The position numbers were made by a program, and so were the translations under genes. Positions 7,155 through 17,365 of a DNA stretch of 60,529 bases are shown one piece after another; within the stretch, counting starts at the first letter, position 1; each line of letters opens with the position of its first letter. This DNA comes from CAMYMQ01 sp963730305 (lineage in GTDB: Bacteria; Pseudomonadota; Alphaproteobacteria; Bin65): assembly GCA_963730305.1 (NCBI GenBank), contig CAVSRB010000010.1:1-60529 (forward strand), written 5' to 3'. The notes beneath the pieces are model-generated. The model saw only the letters and a program-made list of their open reading frames with translations. It did not search any database and was not told the DNA's origin.

Positions 7155-9250
7155 TTAGTTGCTCCCGCTCGTTGCCCTCACGCCGCCTCCCGCGACCCCC
7201 TGATCCACGATCTCCACGATCTCGCCCATGATCGCCGTCAGGTCGTAGTCCTTCGGCGTGTAGATGCCGGCGACGCCGGCCTGCTTCAGCAGCTCGGCGT
7301 CCTTGGGCGGGATGATGCCGCCGACGACGACGGGGACGTCGCCCAGGCCGGCCTCCTTCAGCCCCGCCACGACCTCGGCGACCAGCGGCAGGTGGCTGCC
7401 CGAGAGGATCGACAGGCCGACGACGTGGACGCCTTCCTCGATCGCCGCGCCGACGATCTGGGCCGGGGTCAGGCGGATGCCCTCGTAGACCACCTCCATG
7501 CCGGCGTCGCGGGCCTTGACCGCGATCTGCTCGGCGCCGTTGGAGTGGCCGTCGAGGCCGGGCTTGCCGACCAGCATCTTGATCCGGCGGCCGAGCCGGC
7601 GGGAGACCGCCTCGACCTGGTCGCGCACGGCGTCCATCGCCTGCGCGCGCTCGGCCTTGCCGGCGCCCGCTGGCGCCGCCGACCCGGCGCCGCCGACCCC
7701 GGCGCCCGCGACGCCGGTGGGCGCGCGCCAGGCGCCGAACACGTCGCGCAGGGTCTCGCCCCATTCGCCGGTGGTGACGCCCGGCGTGGGCGCAGGCGAT
7801 CGACGGCTCCATGATGTTGGCGCCCGAGCGGGCGGCCTCGGCCAGCGCGGCCAGCGCCTGGTCGACCTTGGCCTGGTCGCGCGCGGCGCGCCAGGCGTTC
7901 AGGCTCTCGATCTGGGTCGCCTCGGTGGCCGGGTCGACGGCGAGGAAGCCGCCGTCGTCGGCGTTGGCGGTCAGCGGCGAGGGCTCGGTCTCGGTCCACT
8001 TGTTGACGCCGACCACGACCTGCTCGCCCGATTCGATCGCGGCGACCCGGCGCGCGTTGGCTTCGACCAGCGCCTGCTTCATGTAGCTCGAATTCGACCG
8101 CGGCGACCGCGCCGCCCATCGCCTCGATCTTGTCCAGCTCGGCCCTGGCCTGCGCGATCAGCGTCTCGACCTCGGCCTCGATCACCGTCGAGCCCTCGAA
8201 GATGTCGCCGTACTCCAGCAGGTCGGTCTCGTAGGCGAGGATCTGCTGGAGCCGGAGCGACCACTGCTGGTCCCACGGCCGGGGCAGGCCCAGCGCCTCG
8301 TTCCAGGCCGGCAGCTGGACCGCGCGGGCGCGGGCGTCCTTCGACAGCGTGACCGCGAGGGCCTCCAGCAATATCCGATAGACATTGTTCTCCGGCTGCT
8401 GCTCGGTCAGGCCCAGCGAGTTGACCTGGACGCCGTAGCGGAAGCGGCGCAGCTTCGGGTCCTCGACGCCGTAACGGTCCCGGCAGATCTCGTCCCACAG
8501 CCGGGCGAAGGCGCGCATCTTGCAGATCTCGGTGACGAAGCGGAGACCCGCGTTGACGAAGAAGGAGATGCGCCCGACCGCCGTGGGCAGGTCCTCGGCC
8601 GGCACCGCCGCGCGCACCCGGTCGAGGATGGCGATCGCGGTGGCCAGCGCGAAGGCGAGCTCCTGGACCGGCGTCGCCCCGGCCTCCTGCAGGTGGTAGG
8701 AGCAGACGTTGACCGGGTTCCACTTGGGCAGCTCCCGGTAGGTGAAGGCGATCACGTCGGTGGTCAGCCGCATCGACGGCTCGGGCGGGAAGATGTAGGT
8801 CCCGCGCGAGAGATATTCCTTGATGATGTCGTTCTGGGTCGTGCCGGTGAGCTCGGCGCGCGTCGCGCCCTGGCGCTCGGCCGCGGCGACGTAGAGCGCC
8901 AGCAGCCACGGCGCGGTGGCGTTGATCGTCATCGAGGTGTTCATCTGGCCGAGCGGGATGCCCTCGAACAGCGCCTCCATGTCGCCGAGGTGGCCGATCG
9001 GCACGCCGACCTTGCCGACCTCGCCCTTGGCCAGCGGGTGGTCGGAATCGTAGCCGGTCTGGGTCGGCAGGTCGAAGGCGACCGACAGGCCGGTCTGCCC
9101 CTTGGCCAGGTTCGAGCGGTAGAGCGCGTTCGACGCCGTGGCCGACGAGTGGCCCGAATAGGTCCGCATGATCCAGGGCTTGTCGCGCCCAGCTTCGTCA
9201 CGGTGGGGCGCGCCGGTGGCCGCCTGCTGCGCTGCGTCATTTTTTGTCAT
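7155..9250 (-). CDS. ecm: Ethylmalonyl-CoA mutase, two frameshifts
   Basis: Adenosylcobalamin enzyme converting (2R)-ethylmalonyl-CoA to (2S)-methylsuccinyl-CoA in the ethylmalonyl-CoA pathway (also called MeaA). The catalytic barrel starts with RTYSGHSSA and GLSVAFDLPTQTGYDSDHP, and TGTTQNDIIKEYLSRGTYIF follows. The C-terminal B12 domain has the cobalt-ligand motif DGHSNG inside KMLVGKPGLDGHSNGAEQIA. The frame is broken near 8090 (SYMKQALVEANARR resumes) and near 7782, in a run of C (VTTGEWGETLRDVFGAW resumes); joined, the length matches the family at about 690 residues. The choice of Ecm over methylmalonyl-CoA mutase rests on the B12-domain wording and on ccr being divergent beside it. Start ATG 9250. 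Confidence 0.88.
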
Positions 9251-9316
9251 TCGTCCCTACCTCTTTGGCGGCTTTTCCGGGCGTTTGCGCACAATTATTA
9301 CCTTGTGGGCCAAAGC

Positions 9317-9365
9317 GCGACATAAAATATTCCACTCTTGGCTATTAAGGGTAATTTTGTGTCGC
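9317..9365. promoter_or_regulatory. Inverted repeat in the ecm-ccr divergent promoter
   Basis: GCGACATAAAAT (9317-9328) and ATTTTGTGTCGC (9354-9365) are 12-base inverted arms with one mismatch and a 25-base spacer, each flanked outside by AAAG. They sit in the A+T-rich middle of the only divergent promoter region between two ethylmalonyl-CoA pathway genes, the place expected for a shared operator. Confidence 0.5.
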
Positions 9366-9479
9366 CTTTCGCATTGCAAAATAAACCGGCCCCGGTTAGA
9401 ACGCAACAAGGCCCGGCCGGCATCATAGTCGCCGGTGCGGCGCCGTGACCGCTGACAACAGCCCGCGAGGGCCGGAGAC

Positions 9480-10799
9480 ATGAGCCGAGCTGCGAAAGTC
9501 GTCGAATTGTCTGACCACAAGGAAGACGCCAAGGACGACGGGGATATCCTGTACCGGGCGCCCAAGAAGGACCTCTACGAGGTCGGCGAGATCCCGCCGC
9601 TGGGCCACGTGCCGAAGACCATGTACGCCTGGGCGATCCGCCGCGAGCGCCACGGCGATCCGAACACGGCGATGCAGGTCGAGGTCGTCGAGACGCCCAA
9701 GCTCGACAGCCACGACGTGCTCGTCCTCGTGATGGCCGCCGGCGTCAACTACAACGGCGTCTGGGCCGCCAAGGGCATTCCCATCTCGCCCTTCGACGTC
9801 CACGGCCAGGATTATCACATCGCCGGGTCCGACGCGGCCGGCGTGGTCTGGGCGGTCGGCGACAAGGTCAAGCGCTTCAAGGTCGGCGACGAGGTCGTGG
9901 TCCACTGCAACCAGGACGACGGCGACGACGAGGAGTGCAACGGCGGCGACCCGATGTTCTCCACCTCCCAGCGGATCTGGGGCTACGAGACGCCCGACGG
10001 CTCCTTCGCCCAGTTCGCCCGGGTCCAGGACCGGCAGCTGATGCCGCGTCCGCTGCACCTGACCTGGGAGGAGAGCGCCTGCTACACGCTCACCCTGGCG
10101 ACCGCCTACCGCATGCTGTTCGGCCACCGCCCGCACATCCTGCGCCCGGGCCACAACGTGCTGGTCTGGGGCGCCTCGGGCGGGCTCGGCTCGATGGCGG
10201 TGCAGCTCTGCGCCGCCGCCGGCGCCAACGCGATCGGCGTGATCTCCGACCCCGACAAGCGCGAGTTCGTGATGTCGCTGGGCGCCAAGGGCGTCATCAA
10301 CCGCAAGGACTTCGACTGCTGGGGCCAGCTGCCCACGGTCAACACCGACGAGTACAAGAAGTGGTTCTCCGAGGTGCGCAAGTTCGGCGCCGCGATCTGG
10401 GAGATCACCGGCAAGGGCAACAACGTCGACTTCGTCTTCGAGCACCCGGGCGAGGCGACCTTCCCGGTCTCGACCTTCGTGGTCAAGCGCGGCGGCATGG
10501 TCGTGTTCTGCGCCGGCACCACCGGCTACAACATCACCTTCGACGCCCGCTACGTCTGGATGCACCAGAAGCGCATCCAGGGTTCGCATTTCGCGCATCT
10601 CCAGCAGGCCTCCCAGGCCAACAAGCTGGTCATCGAACGGCGCATCGACCCGTGCATGAGCGAGGTGTTCGGCTGGGAGGACATCCCGCGCGCGCACATG
10701 AAGATGATGAACAACGAGCACAAGCCGGGGAACATGGCCGTGCTGGTCCAGGCCAAATATCCCGGCCTGCGCACGATCGAGGATGCGATCGAGGCCTGA
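9480..10799 (+). CDS. ccr: Crotonyl-CoA carboxylase/reductase
   Basis: NADPH-dependent reductive carboxylation of crotonyl-CoA to (2S)-ethylmalonyl-CoA, the key step of the ethylmalonyl-CoA pathway. The 439-residue protein is full length. Visible family blocks are the N-terminal ETPKLDSHDVLVLVMAAGVN, then IAGSDAAGVVWAVGD, the Ccr-specific RIWGYETPDGSFAQF and the nucleotide-binding WGASGGLGSMAVQL. The C-terminal WMHQKRIQGSHFAHLQQA carries the conserved histidine implicated in CO2 handling. The acidic insertion (HCNQDDGDDEECNGGDP) is typical of the enzyme. It is divergent from ecm across a 229-base regulatory gap. Start ATG 9480. Confidence 0.97.
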   Translation: MSRAAKVVELSDHKEDAKDDGDILYRAPKKDLYEVGEIPPLGHVPKTMYAWAIRRERHGDPNTAMQVEVVETPKLDSHDVLVLVMAAGVNYNGVWAAKGIPISPFDVHGQDYHIAGSDAAGVVWAVGDKVKRFKVGDEVVVHCNQDDGDDEECNGGDPMFSTSQRIWGYETPDGSFAQFARVQDRQLMPRPLHLTWEESACYTLTLATAYRMLFGHRPHILRPGHNVLVWGASGGLGSMAVQLCAAAGANAIGVISDPDKREFVMSLGAKGVINRKDFDCWGQLPTVNTDEYKKWFSEVRKFGAAIWEITGKGNNVDFVFEHPGEATFPVSTFVVKRGGMVVFCAGTTGYNITFDARYVWMHQKRIQGSHFAHLQQASQANKLVIERRIDPCMSEVFGWEDIPRAHMKMMNNEHKPGNMAVLVQAKYPGLRTIEDAIEA

Positions 10800-10933
10800 C
10801 CGCGTATTAGAAGCGGTGGTTGTGGCTCTGGACACCTGCCCCCCAATCCGCTATCGCGAGGGGGCAATGGGGTCTATCTTTCGTTGGCGAACCAGCGGTA
10901 GAGCCCGCTAGGGGAGTGGGATGAACCGGGACT

Positions 10934-12485
10934 TTGTTGCCTTTACGACTGGGCCGGCGCACGATCGTCAGCCGCGATGAGCGACGGACAGGCACGCGCG
11001 GCCGGCCCGCTGCCGGTGGAATCCTGCGGACGGCTGGCGCCCTCGTGGTGGCCGCCGGGCTGCTCGCCGGCTGTGGCGGGGGCGGCGACAGCGTCAGCGC
11101 CTTCCTGTTCGGCGACAGCTCCCAGCCCGCGAAGGCCGCCACGGCCACGACGGTCGTCAAGACGGCGAAGGCCGACCGGCCCGAACCGACCGTGCAGACC
11201 GCCCAGGCGGTGGTGCCGGCGGCGACCGGGCTCGACCGCAAGCCGGCCGCCGTGGTCGAGATCCCGCCGGCCAAGGAGAAGGTCGACGCCAGGACCGACG
11301 ACAAGGCCGACCGGAAGCTCGCCGCCAAGACCCCCGACTATCCCGCCTGCAAGGCCGTCCGGAAGCCGGAAATGATCACCTTCGACCGCTCGGTCCACCC
11401 GGGTCAGCTCGTCACCGTCGCCGCCGTCGGCGACGTCCTGCTCCACGAACTCGGTGCAGAAATACGCCGCCCGCAAGAAGGACGGCTTCTATTCGCTGAT
11501 GGCCCCGGTCGCCGACCTGATCCGCGGCGCCGACGTCGCCTTCGCCAACCTCGAGGGACCGGCCGCGGCGGGCATCACCAAGCGGGGCCGCGCCGTGCGT
11601 CCGCCCAAGCGGCTGTGGGACAAGGCCGTCTACAGCGGCTATCCGATGTTCAACTACCACCCGTCGATCGTCGCCGATCTCAAGCGCGTCGGCTTCGACG
11701 TGCTGCTGACCGCCAACAACCACGCGATGGACCGCTACGCCATCGGCGCCGACCGCACGCTCGAGGCGATCGACGCGGCCGGCCTGCGCCACACCGGCAC
11801 CAAGCACCGCGGCGAGATGGACAAGCCGTGGTACGCGATCACGCCGGTGGTCAAGGACGGCAAGACCTACAACATCGCCTGGCTCGGCTGCGCCTACTCC
11901 ACCAACGGCATCCCCGACCGGGCCCACCAGGTGCTGCTCTGCTACAAGCAGCGCGAGACGGTGCTGTCGACGGTGCGCAAGCTCGCCGCGCGGTCCGACA
12001 TCGCGGCGGTGATCCTGGCGCCGCACTGGGGCATCGAATACCACCACAAGCCGGACAAGAAGCAGCAGGCGCTGGCGCACGACGCGCTCGACGCCGGCGC
12101 GACCGCGGTGATCGGCACCCACCCCCACGTCATCCAGCCGCTCGAGAAGTACCGCACCAAGGACGGCCGCGAGACGCTGATCGCCTATTCGCTCGGCAAC
12201 TTCATCTCCAACCAGATCGGCCTGCCGCGCCGCTCGTCGGCGATCCTGCTGCTCGGCCTGACCCCGGTCGCCGGCAACAAGCTGGCGATGGCGTCGGTCG
12301 GCTGGATCCCGATCTGGATGCGCAACCGCGGCGGGATCATGCAGGTCGAGGCGATCGACCGCGCCGGCGACTACGCCGCCCGCAACCTCAAACACCTCGA
12401 TCGCCTTCTCCCGCAAGAGAACGCCGTCGCGGCCCAGACCACCTACTGGGCCGGCCGCGCCTGCACCCGCCTGGCGCAAAACTGA
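10934..12485 (+). CDS. CapA-family lipoprotein (PGA_cap metallophosphatase fold), frameshifted
   Basis: Protein of about 515 residues with an N-terminal lipoprotein signal (ALVVAAGLLAGC, lipobox LAGC) and a 90-residue Ala/Lys/Pro-rich linker. A CapA/poly-gamma-glutamate-type domain follows: VAAVGDVLLH at its start, then DVAFANLEGP, LLTANNHAMDRYAIGADRTL, APHWGIEYHHKP and GTHPHVIQPLEKY, the metal-binding blocks of this calcineurin-like fold. An extra G near 11446 breaks the frame right after GDVLLH; VQKYAARKKDGFYSL resumes in the next frame. The start is unclear: TTG 10934 or 10937. It stands between ccr and mcd, both on its strand, but has no known role in that pathway; cell-envelope function is more likely. 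Confidence 0.82.
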
Positions 12486-12530
12486 CGCCTGTCCTGGCGC
12501 TGGTGAACAACAAGGGTCTTTGATCATGGC

Positions 12531-12600
12531 GTCGCCCCCGCGAAGGCGGGGGCCCAGGATGGCGGCGGCAGGTCTGGGTTCCCGCCTTCGCGGGAACGAC
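12531..12600. repeat. Inverted hairpin repeat pair
   Basis: GTCGCCCCCGCGAAGGCGGG and, 27 bases on, TTCCCGCCTTCGCGGGAACG form a facing pair of the same family as 4311-4411, but with the order of the two hairpins reversed. It fills the gap between the CapA-type gene and mcd. Confidence 0.75.
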
Positions 12601-12655
12601 GAACGGACGACGATGCGAGCCTTCCGGTATCCAAGCAAATCGATGGAGTGAACTC

Positions 12656-14351
12656 TTGAGCGCTTCTGCTCCGGCGACGGCCGCCGCCGCGACCACCGAC
12701 CAGACGATCCTGCCCGACCTCATCCCGCTGTGCCGCGAGGCGCTGGCCGCCGCCGAGACCTATGGCGCCGCCGCGCGCGAGGCGGTCGGCGGGCTGGTCA
12801 TGACCGGCCCCAAGGTCGATCCCGCCCGGCTCGAGGCCGAGCAGTTCGCCGCCCACGGCTTCGCCTGGACCGCCGCCTACGTCGCCGCCCTGCGCGAGCT
12901 CTTGCACTGGGCCGAGCGGCTCGACGCGGCCGGCCGCCTGGGCGAGACCGAGCGCCTGATCCTCCAGATCGGCTACGGCGAGTATCTGGGCCAGCTCGCC
13001 GGCGGCGTCGCCATCAGCCAGGGCGAGATCGTCCGCCCCGACGATATGGGCGTCTCCGACGGCGCGCTCGAAGGATTGCGCTCGGCCGCGGCCGAGACGC
13101 TGATCCGCAAGGGCAACACCAACGCGGCGCGGATGCGCCTCGCCGAGCTGATCGCCCACGGCGACTTCGGCGATACGGGCCTCGACGACGAGATGCTGGT
13201 GATGATCCGCGACCAGTTCCGCCGCTTCGCCGAGGACAAGGTCGTCCCCCACGCCCACGCGTGGCACCAGCAGGACGTGCTGATCCCGATGGCGGTGATC
13301 GAGGAGCTGGCCGAGCTCGGCATCTTCGGGCTGACCATCCCGGAGGAGAATGGCGGCCTCGGCCTGGGCAAGGTGGCCATGTGCGTCGTCACCGAGGAGC
13401 TGTAGCCGAGCCTATATCGGCGTCGGCTCGCTCGGCACCCGCTCGGAGATCGCGGGCGAGCTGATCCGCCTCGGCGGCACGCCGGCGCAGAAGGAGAAGT
13501 ACCTGCCCCGGATCGCCTCGGGCGAGATCCTGCCGACCGCGGTGTTCACCGAGCCCAACACCGGCTCCGACCTGGCCAGCCTGCGCACCCGCGCGCTCCG
13601 AGACGGCGAAACCTACAAGGTCACGGGCAACAAGACCTGGATCACCCACGCGGCGCGCGCCGACCTGATGACCCTGCTGGCGCGCACCAACCCGGACGAG
13701 CCCGGCTATCGCGGCCTGTCGATGCTGCTCGCCGAGAAGCCGCGCGGCACGGCGGACGATCCGTTCCCGGTCGACGGCCTGACCGGCGGCGAGATCGAGG
13801 TGCTCGGCTACCGCGGCATGAAGGAATACGAGCTCGCCTTCGACGGCTTCGAGGTGCCGGCCGACGGCCTGCTCGGCGGCGAGGAGGGCCAGGGCTTCAA
13901 GCAGCTGATGGCGACCTTCGAGAGCGCGCGCATCCAGACCGCCGCGCGCGCCGTCGGCGTCGCCCAGAACGCGATGGAGCTGGCGCTCAAATACGCCAAC
14001 GACCGGGTCCAGTTCGCCAAGCCGATCTATGCCTTCCCCCGCGTCGCCGGCAAGATCGCCTGGATGGCGGTCGAGACCATGATGGCCCGCCAGCTCAGCT
14101 ACTACGCCGCGCGCGAGAAGGACTCGGACCGCCGCTGCGACATCGAGGCCGGCATGGCCAAGCTGCTCGCCGCCCGCGTCGCCTGGGCCAACGCCGACAA
14201 CGCGCTCCAGGTCCACGGCGGCAACGGCTACGCCCAGGAATACGAGATCAGCCGCGTGCTGTGCGACGCGCGGATCCTGAACATCTTCGAGGGCGCGGCC
14301 GAGATCCAGGCCCAGGTGATCGCGCGGGGGCTGCTGGAGCGGCGGAACTAG
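12656..14351 (+). CDS. mcd: (2S)-methylsuccinyl-CoA dehydrogenase, frameshifted
   Basis: FAD-dependent oxidation of (2S)-methylsuccinyl-CoA to mesaconyl-CoA in the ethylmalonyl-CoA pathway, with electrons passed to ETF. The acyl-CoA dehydrogenase core is clear: LGIFGLTIPEENGGLGLGKV, then AVFTEPNTGSDLASLRTRA, then VTGNKTWITHA, and near the end LQVHGGNGYAQEYEISRVL. It is preceded by an N-terminal extension of about 180 residues that ordinary acyl-CoA dehydrogenases lack but Mcd has; total length of about 565 fits. An extra T near 13402 breaks the frame (EEL, then SRAYIGVGSLGTRSEIA). Start TTG 12656 has GGAG eight bases upstream; no in-frame ATG competes. Confidence 0.87.
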
Positions 14352-14370
14352 CTCGGCGCGGGTTCCGTCC

Positions 14371-15096
14371 ATGGCGGTAGTTGACCTCCCCGCGAGGCCC
14401 GAGCCCCTCGCCGTCGACCCCGCGCGGGCGGCGCTCGTCGTCAACGACATGCAGAACGCCTTTTGCTCGCCCGGCGGCTACATCGACCGGATCGGCTTCG
14501 ACCTGAGCGGCGCGCCGGCGGTGATCGAGCGAATCGCGGAGCTGGTATCCGCATCCCGCGCGGCCGGCATCCTCACCATCTTCATGCAGAACGGCTTCTC
14601 GCCGGACCTCCGCGAGGCCCCGGGCCCCGCCTCGCCGCTTTGGCACAAGTCGAACGCCCTGCGCTACATGCGGGCGCATCCCGAGACGGCGGGGCAGATC
14701 CTCGTCCGTGGCACCTGGGACCACGATTTCGTCGATGGCCTCCGTCCGCAGCCCGGCGACCGGGTGGTCCAGAAACCAACCGACGACGGCTTCGCCGGGA
14801 CCGAGCTCGATCACCTGCTGCGGGCCGCGGACATCAACACCATCCTCGTGTGCGGCATCTCCACCAACGTCGGGGTCGAATCGACCCTGCGCGCCGGCTA
14901 CCACCGGGGCTATTTCGGCGTGCTGATCGCCGACGCCTGCATGGCCGTCGGGCCGCCCTTCATGCAGCAGGCGACCGAGTTCAGCATCGAGACCTTCTTC
15001 GGTTGGGTGGCGACGGTTGAGGACGTTGTGGGCCTGCTCGGCGCCGAAGGCAGATCCGGCGGTCCGTCCGATCCGCGAGCGGGCGAGCGCGATTGA
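14371..15096 (+). CDS. Isochorismatase-family cysteine amidohydrolase (RutB-like)
   Basis: 241 residues with the Asp-Lys-Cys triad of the isochorismatase-like hydrolases: Asp in VVNDMQNAFCSPGGYID, Lys in VVQKPTDDGF, nucleophilic Cys in VCGISTNVGVEST. The NDMQNAF..GGYID segment most resembles ureidoacrylate/peroxyureidoacrylate amidohydrolase RutB, but no other rut gene is present, so the substrate is open. It converges on the alpha/beta hydrolase gene (30-base gap); a similar amidohydrolase plus alpha/beta hydrolase combination serves pyrimidine (RutB/RutD) and nicotinate (NicF/NicD) breakdown. It is probably part of the TRAP-linked cluster. Start ATG 14371, 19 bases after mcd. Confidence 0.85.
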   Translation: MAVVDLPARPEPLAVDPARAALVVNDMQNAFCSPGGYIDRIGFDLSGAPAVIERIAELVSASRAAGILTIFMQNGFSPDLREAPGPASPLWHKSNALRYMRAHPETAGQILVRGTWDHDFVDGLRPQPGDRVVQKPTDDGFAGTELDHLLRAADINTILVCGISTNVGVESTLRAGYHRGYFGVLIADACMAVGPPFMQQATEFSIETFFGWVATVEDVVGLLGAEGRSGGPSDPRAGERD

Positions 15097-15125
15097 CACC
15101 CGTCCCCTTGGTGGGTCGCCGGTGC

Positions 15126-15977
15126 CTATTCGGGGACGGGCCAACGCTCTCCCAGGCAGAAAGCCGCGACCGTGCGGTTGAAGCGGTCGGGATACTCGAC
15201 GTAGGGCAGGTGCCCGCACTTCTCCCAGATTTCGAGCCGCGCGTTGGGCATCAGGCGCGACACCTCCTCGGACCGTTCCCACGACGACAGGAAGTCGTCG
15301 CGGCCGTTTATGACGAGGACCGGAAGATCGATCTCCGCGAACCGGTCGACGATACGCCAGGGGCGTACCCTGTCGGCGTCCTTCATCCCGTCCATGAGCG
15401 CGCGGTAGGCGGCCACGTTTCTCGGCTGGGCGTTCAAGTTGGCGATCATGTACAGCATCGCTTCCGGCAAGCAGCCTGGATCGTGGACGATGCGGGCGAA
15501 GCGGCGCCGACAATCGTCGATATCCAGCCCGGGTCCAAACACCCGGTCGGCGTGGGCATCGATGTCGGCCAGCATCCGCGCCTGCTGTTCCTCGGTGTTG
15601 AAGCCTGAGCCGCTGGCGACGATCACCATCCGGTCGATCAGGCCCGGCCGCGCCAGATAGAGCAGGGCGCCCGCCAGGCCGCCGTACGACCCGCCGACGA
15701 CGCTCATCCGGTCGATGCCCAGGTGATCGGCCAGCGCCAACAGATGCTCGACCTCTTTCGGTTGGGACGGACCGCCCTCGAGGTCGACCGGGTCGGTCAG
15801 GCCCCGTCCCACGAGATCCGGCGCGACCACGGAGAAGGTTTCGGCGAGGGCATCGACATTGCAGAGCCACGTATCGGCGGTCGCCGCTAGGCCATGGAGC
15901 AGCAATAACGGCGGGCCGCTGCCGGCATGGTAGTAGCGGGTCTGGACGCCGCCGACGTCGGCGATCGTTACGCGCAT
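15126..15977 (-). CDS. Alpha/beta hydrolase (meta-cleavage hydrolase-like)
   Basis: 283-residue hydrolase with the oxyanion segment LLLLHGLAATADTW, the nucleophile elbow VVGGSYGGLAG (Ser near residue 110), the acid in INGRDDFLSS and the histidine in CGHLPYVEYPDRFN. The fold and lengths match hydrolases that cleave C-C bonds of ring-fission products or hydrolyse esters and amides of small acids. It is the last gene of the minus-strand run dctP-dctQ-dctM-hydrolase, about 46 bases after dctM, so it likely acts on the imported compound. Start ATG 15977. Confidence 0.85.
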   Translation of the reverse strand: MRVTIADVGGVQTRYYHAGSGPPLLLLHGLAATADTWLCNVDALAETFSVVAPDLVGRGLTDPVDLEGGPSQPKEVEHLLALADHLGIDRMSVVGGSYGGLAGALLYLARPGLIDRMVIVASGSGFNTEEQQARMLADIDAHADRVFGPGLDIDDCRRRFARIVHDPGCLPEAMLYMIANLNAQPRNVAAYRALMDGMKDADRVRPWRIVDRFAEIDLPVLVINGRDDFLSSWERSEEVSRLMPNARLEIWEKCGHLPYVEYPDRFNRTVAAFCLGERWPVPE

Positions 15978-16023
15978 CTTGACTCCTTACGCTGGATACG
16001 GATTCCGGGCGCTGCGCGCGGGG

Positions 16024-17319
16024 TCACAGCGTCATCAACCCGGGAAGCCAGAGCACCGCTCCCGGAAGGGTGAGGATCAGCGCGAGCCGGACGACGTCGG
16101 CGGCGATAAAGGGCATGACGCCGCGGAAGATCGTCGTGGCTGGGACATCCGGCGCCATCGTTTTGATCATGTAAACGTTCATTCCGATCGGCGGCGTGAT
16201 CAGCCCGATCTCGGTCACGACGACGACGAGGATGCCGAACCAGACGAGGTCGAAACCCGCGTGGGCCACGATCGGATAAAAGATCGGCACCGTCAGCAGG
16301 ATCATGCCAATCGTGTCGAATACGCAGCCCAGCACGAGGTAAATCGCGACGATCACCAGGATGATCGCCACCGGGGGCAGGCCGGCCTGGCCGATGGCGT
16401 CGGCAAGGCCCTGGGGCAGCCCTGCGACGTTCACGAAGTTGGAGAAGATCAAGGCGCCGATCAGGATCGCGAACATGATCGCCGACGTCCTTGCGGAGTC
16501 GAGCAGGCAGTCGAACAGTGACCGCCACGTGAGCAGGCACCGGAAGACCGCGAACAGGAAAGCACCCGCCGCACCGACCCCGGCCGCCTCTGTCGGGGTG
16601 AAAACGCCGAAATAGATACCGCCCATGACCAGGGCGAACAGGAACAATACGCCCCAGACGTCGCGCAGCGCGCGCAGCCGGATCGCCCAGCCGGCGCGAG
16701 GCGTCCTGGGCGCGACGTCCGGCCGGGCCGCAACGACGGCGAAGATTGCGGCGAGGTACAGGGCGATGCCGACAATGCCTGGCAGGATTCCCGCGGCGAA
16801 GAGCTTGCCGATGTTGGTTTCCGTCATGATTCCGTAAATCACCAGGATGACGCTCGGCGGGATCAGGATGCCCAGGGTTCCGCCCGAGGCGACAGAGCCC
16901 GCTGCCAGAGTTGGCGCGTAGCCGTGGCGCAGCATCGAGGGAATCGCCACCCGGCTCATCGTTGCCGCTGTCGCGAGGCTCGACCCGGACACGGCGCTGA
17001 AGCCGCCGCAGGCGACGATGGTCGCCATGGCCAAGCCGCCCCGCCAGTGGCCGATGAAGGCGTTTGCGGTTTCGTACAACTCCTCCGAAAGGCGCGACCG
17101 AGCGACGAAGGTCCCCATCAGGATAAACAGCGGTAGGATCGACAGGCTGTAGGTCATCACCGAGCTCACAGCCGTCTCGCCGATCATCGAAAGAGCCGGT
17201 CCGTTGCCGACGATGATCGCAAACCCGGCGAAGCCGACGATGCCCATGCCAAACGCGATTGGCACGCCCAGGAAGAGAAGCGTGAACAGCACGACGAAGC
17301 CGATCAGCGAGGCAAACAT
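16024..17319 (-). CDS. dctM: TRAP transporter large permease (DctM)
   Basis: 431 residues and about 12 hydrophobic segments; it forms the ion-coupled transport channel of a tripartite periplasmic transporter. Family marks are the N-terminal LFLGVPIAFGMGIVGF, FILMGTFVARSRL, GGFSAVSGSSLATAATM and GGTLGILIPPSVILVIYGIM, and toward the end LITPPIGMNVYMIK. It follows dctQ with a gap of 46 bases and precedes the alpha/beta hydrolase. The substrate class is not predictable from the permease. Length and motifs are intact, unlike the binding-protein gene of the same operon. Confidence 0.95.
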   Translation of the reverse strand: MFASLIGFVVLFTLLFLGVPIAFGMGIVGFAGFAIIVGNGPALSMIGETAVSSVMTYSLSILPLFILMGTFVARSRLSEELYETANAFIGHWRGGLAMATIVACGGFSAVSGSSLATAATMSRVAIPSMLRHGYAPTLAAGSVASGGTLGILIPPSVILVIYGIMTETNIGKLFAAGILPGIVGIALYLAAIFAVVAARPDVAPRTPRAGWAIRLRALRDVWGVLFLFALVMGGIYFGVFTPTEAAGVGAAGAFLFAVFRCLLTWRSLFDCLLDSARTSAIMFAILIGALIFSNFVNVAGLPQGLADAIGQAGLPPVAIILVIVAIYLVLGCVFDTIGMILLTVPIFYPIVAHAGFDLVWFGILVVVVTEIGLITPPIGMNVYMIKTMAPDVPATTIFRGVMPFIAADVVRLALILTLPGAVLWLPGLMTL

Positions 17320-17365
17320 CGTCCCTCCCGTGTCACCACCGGCGCCGTACGCGAACGGCTCGACG

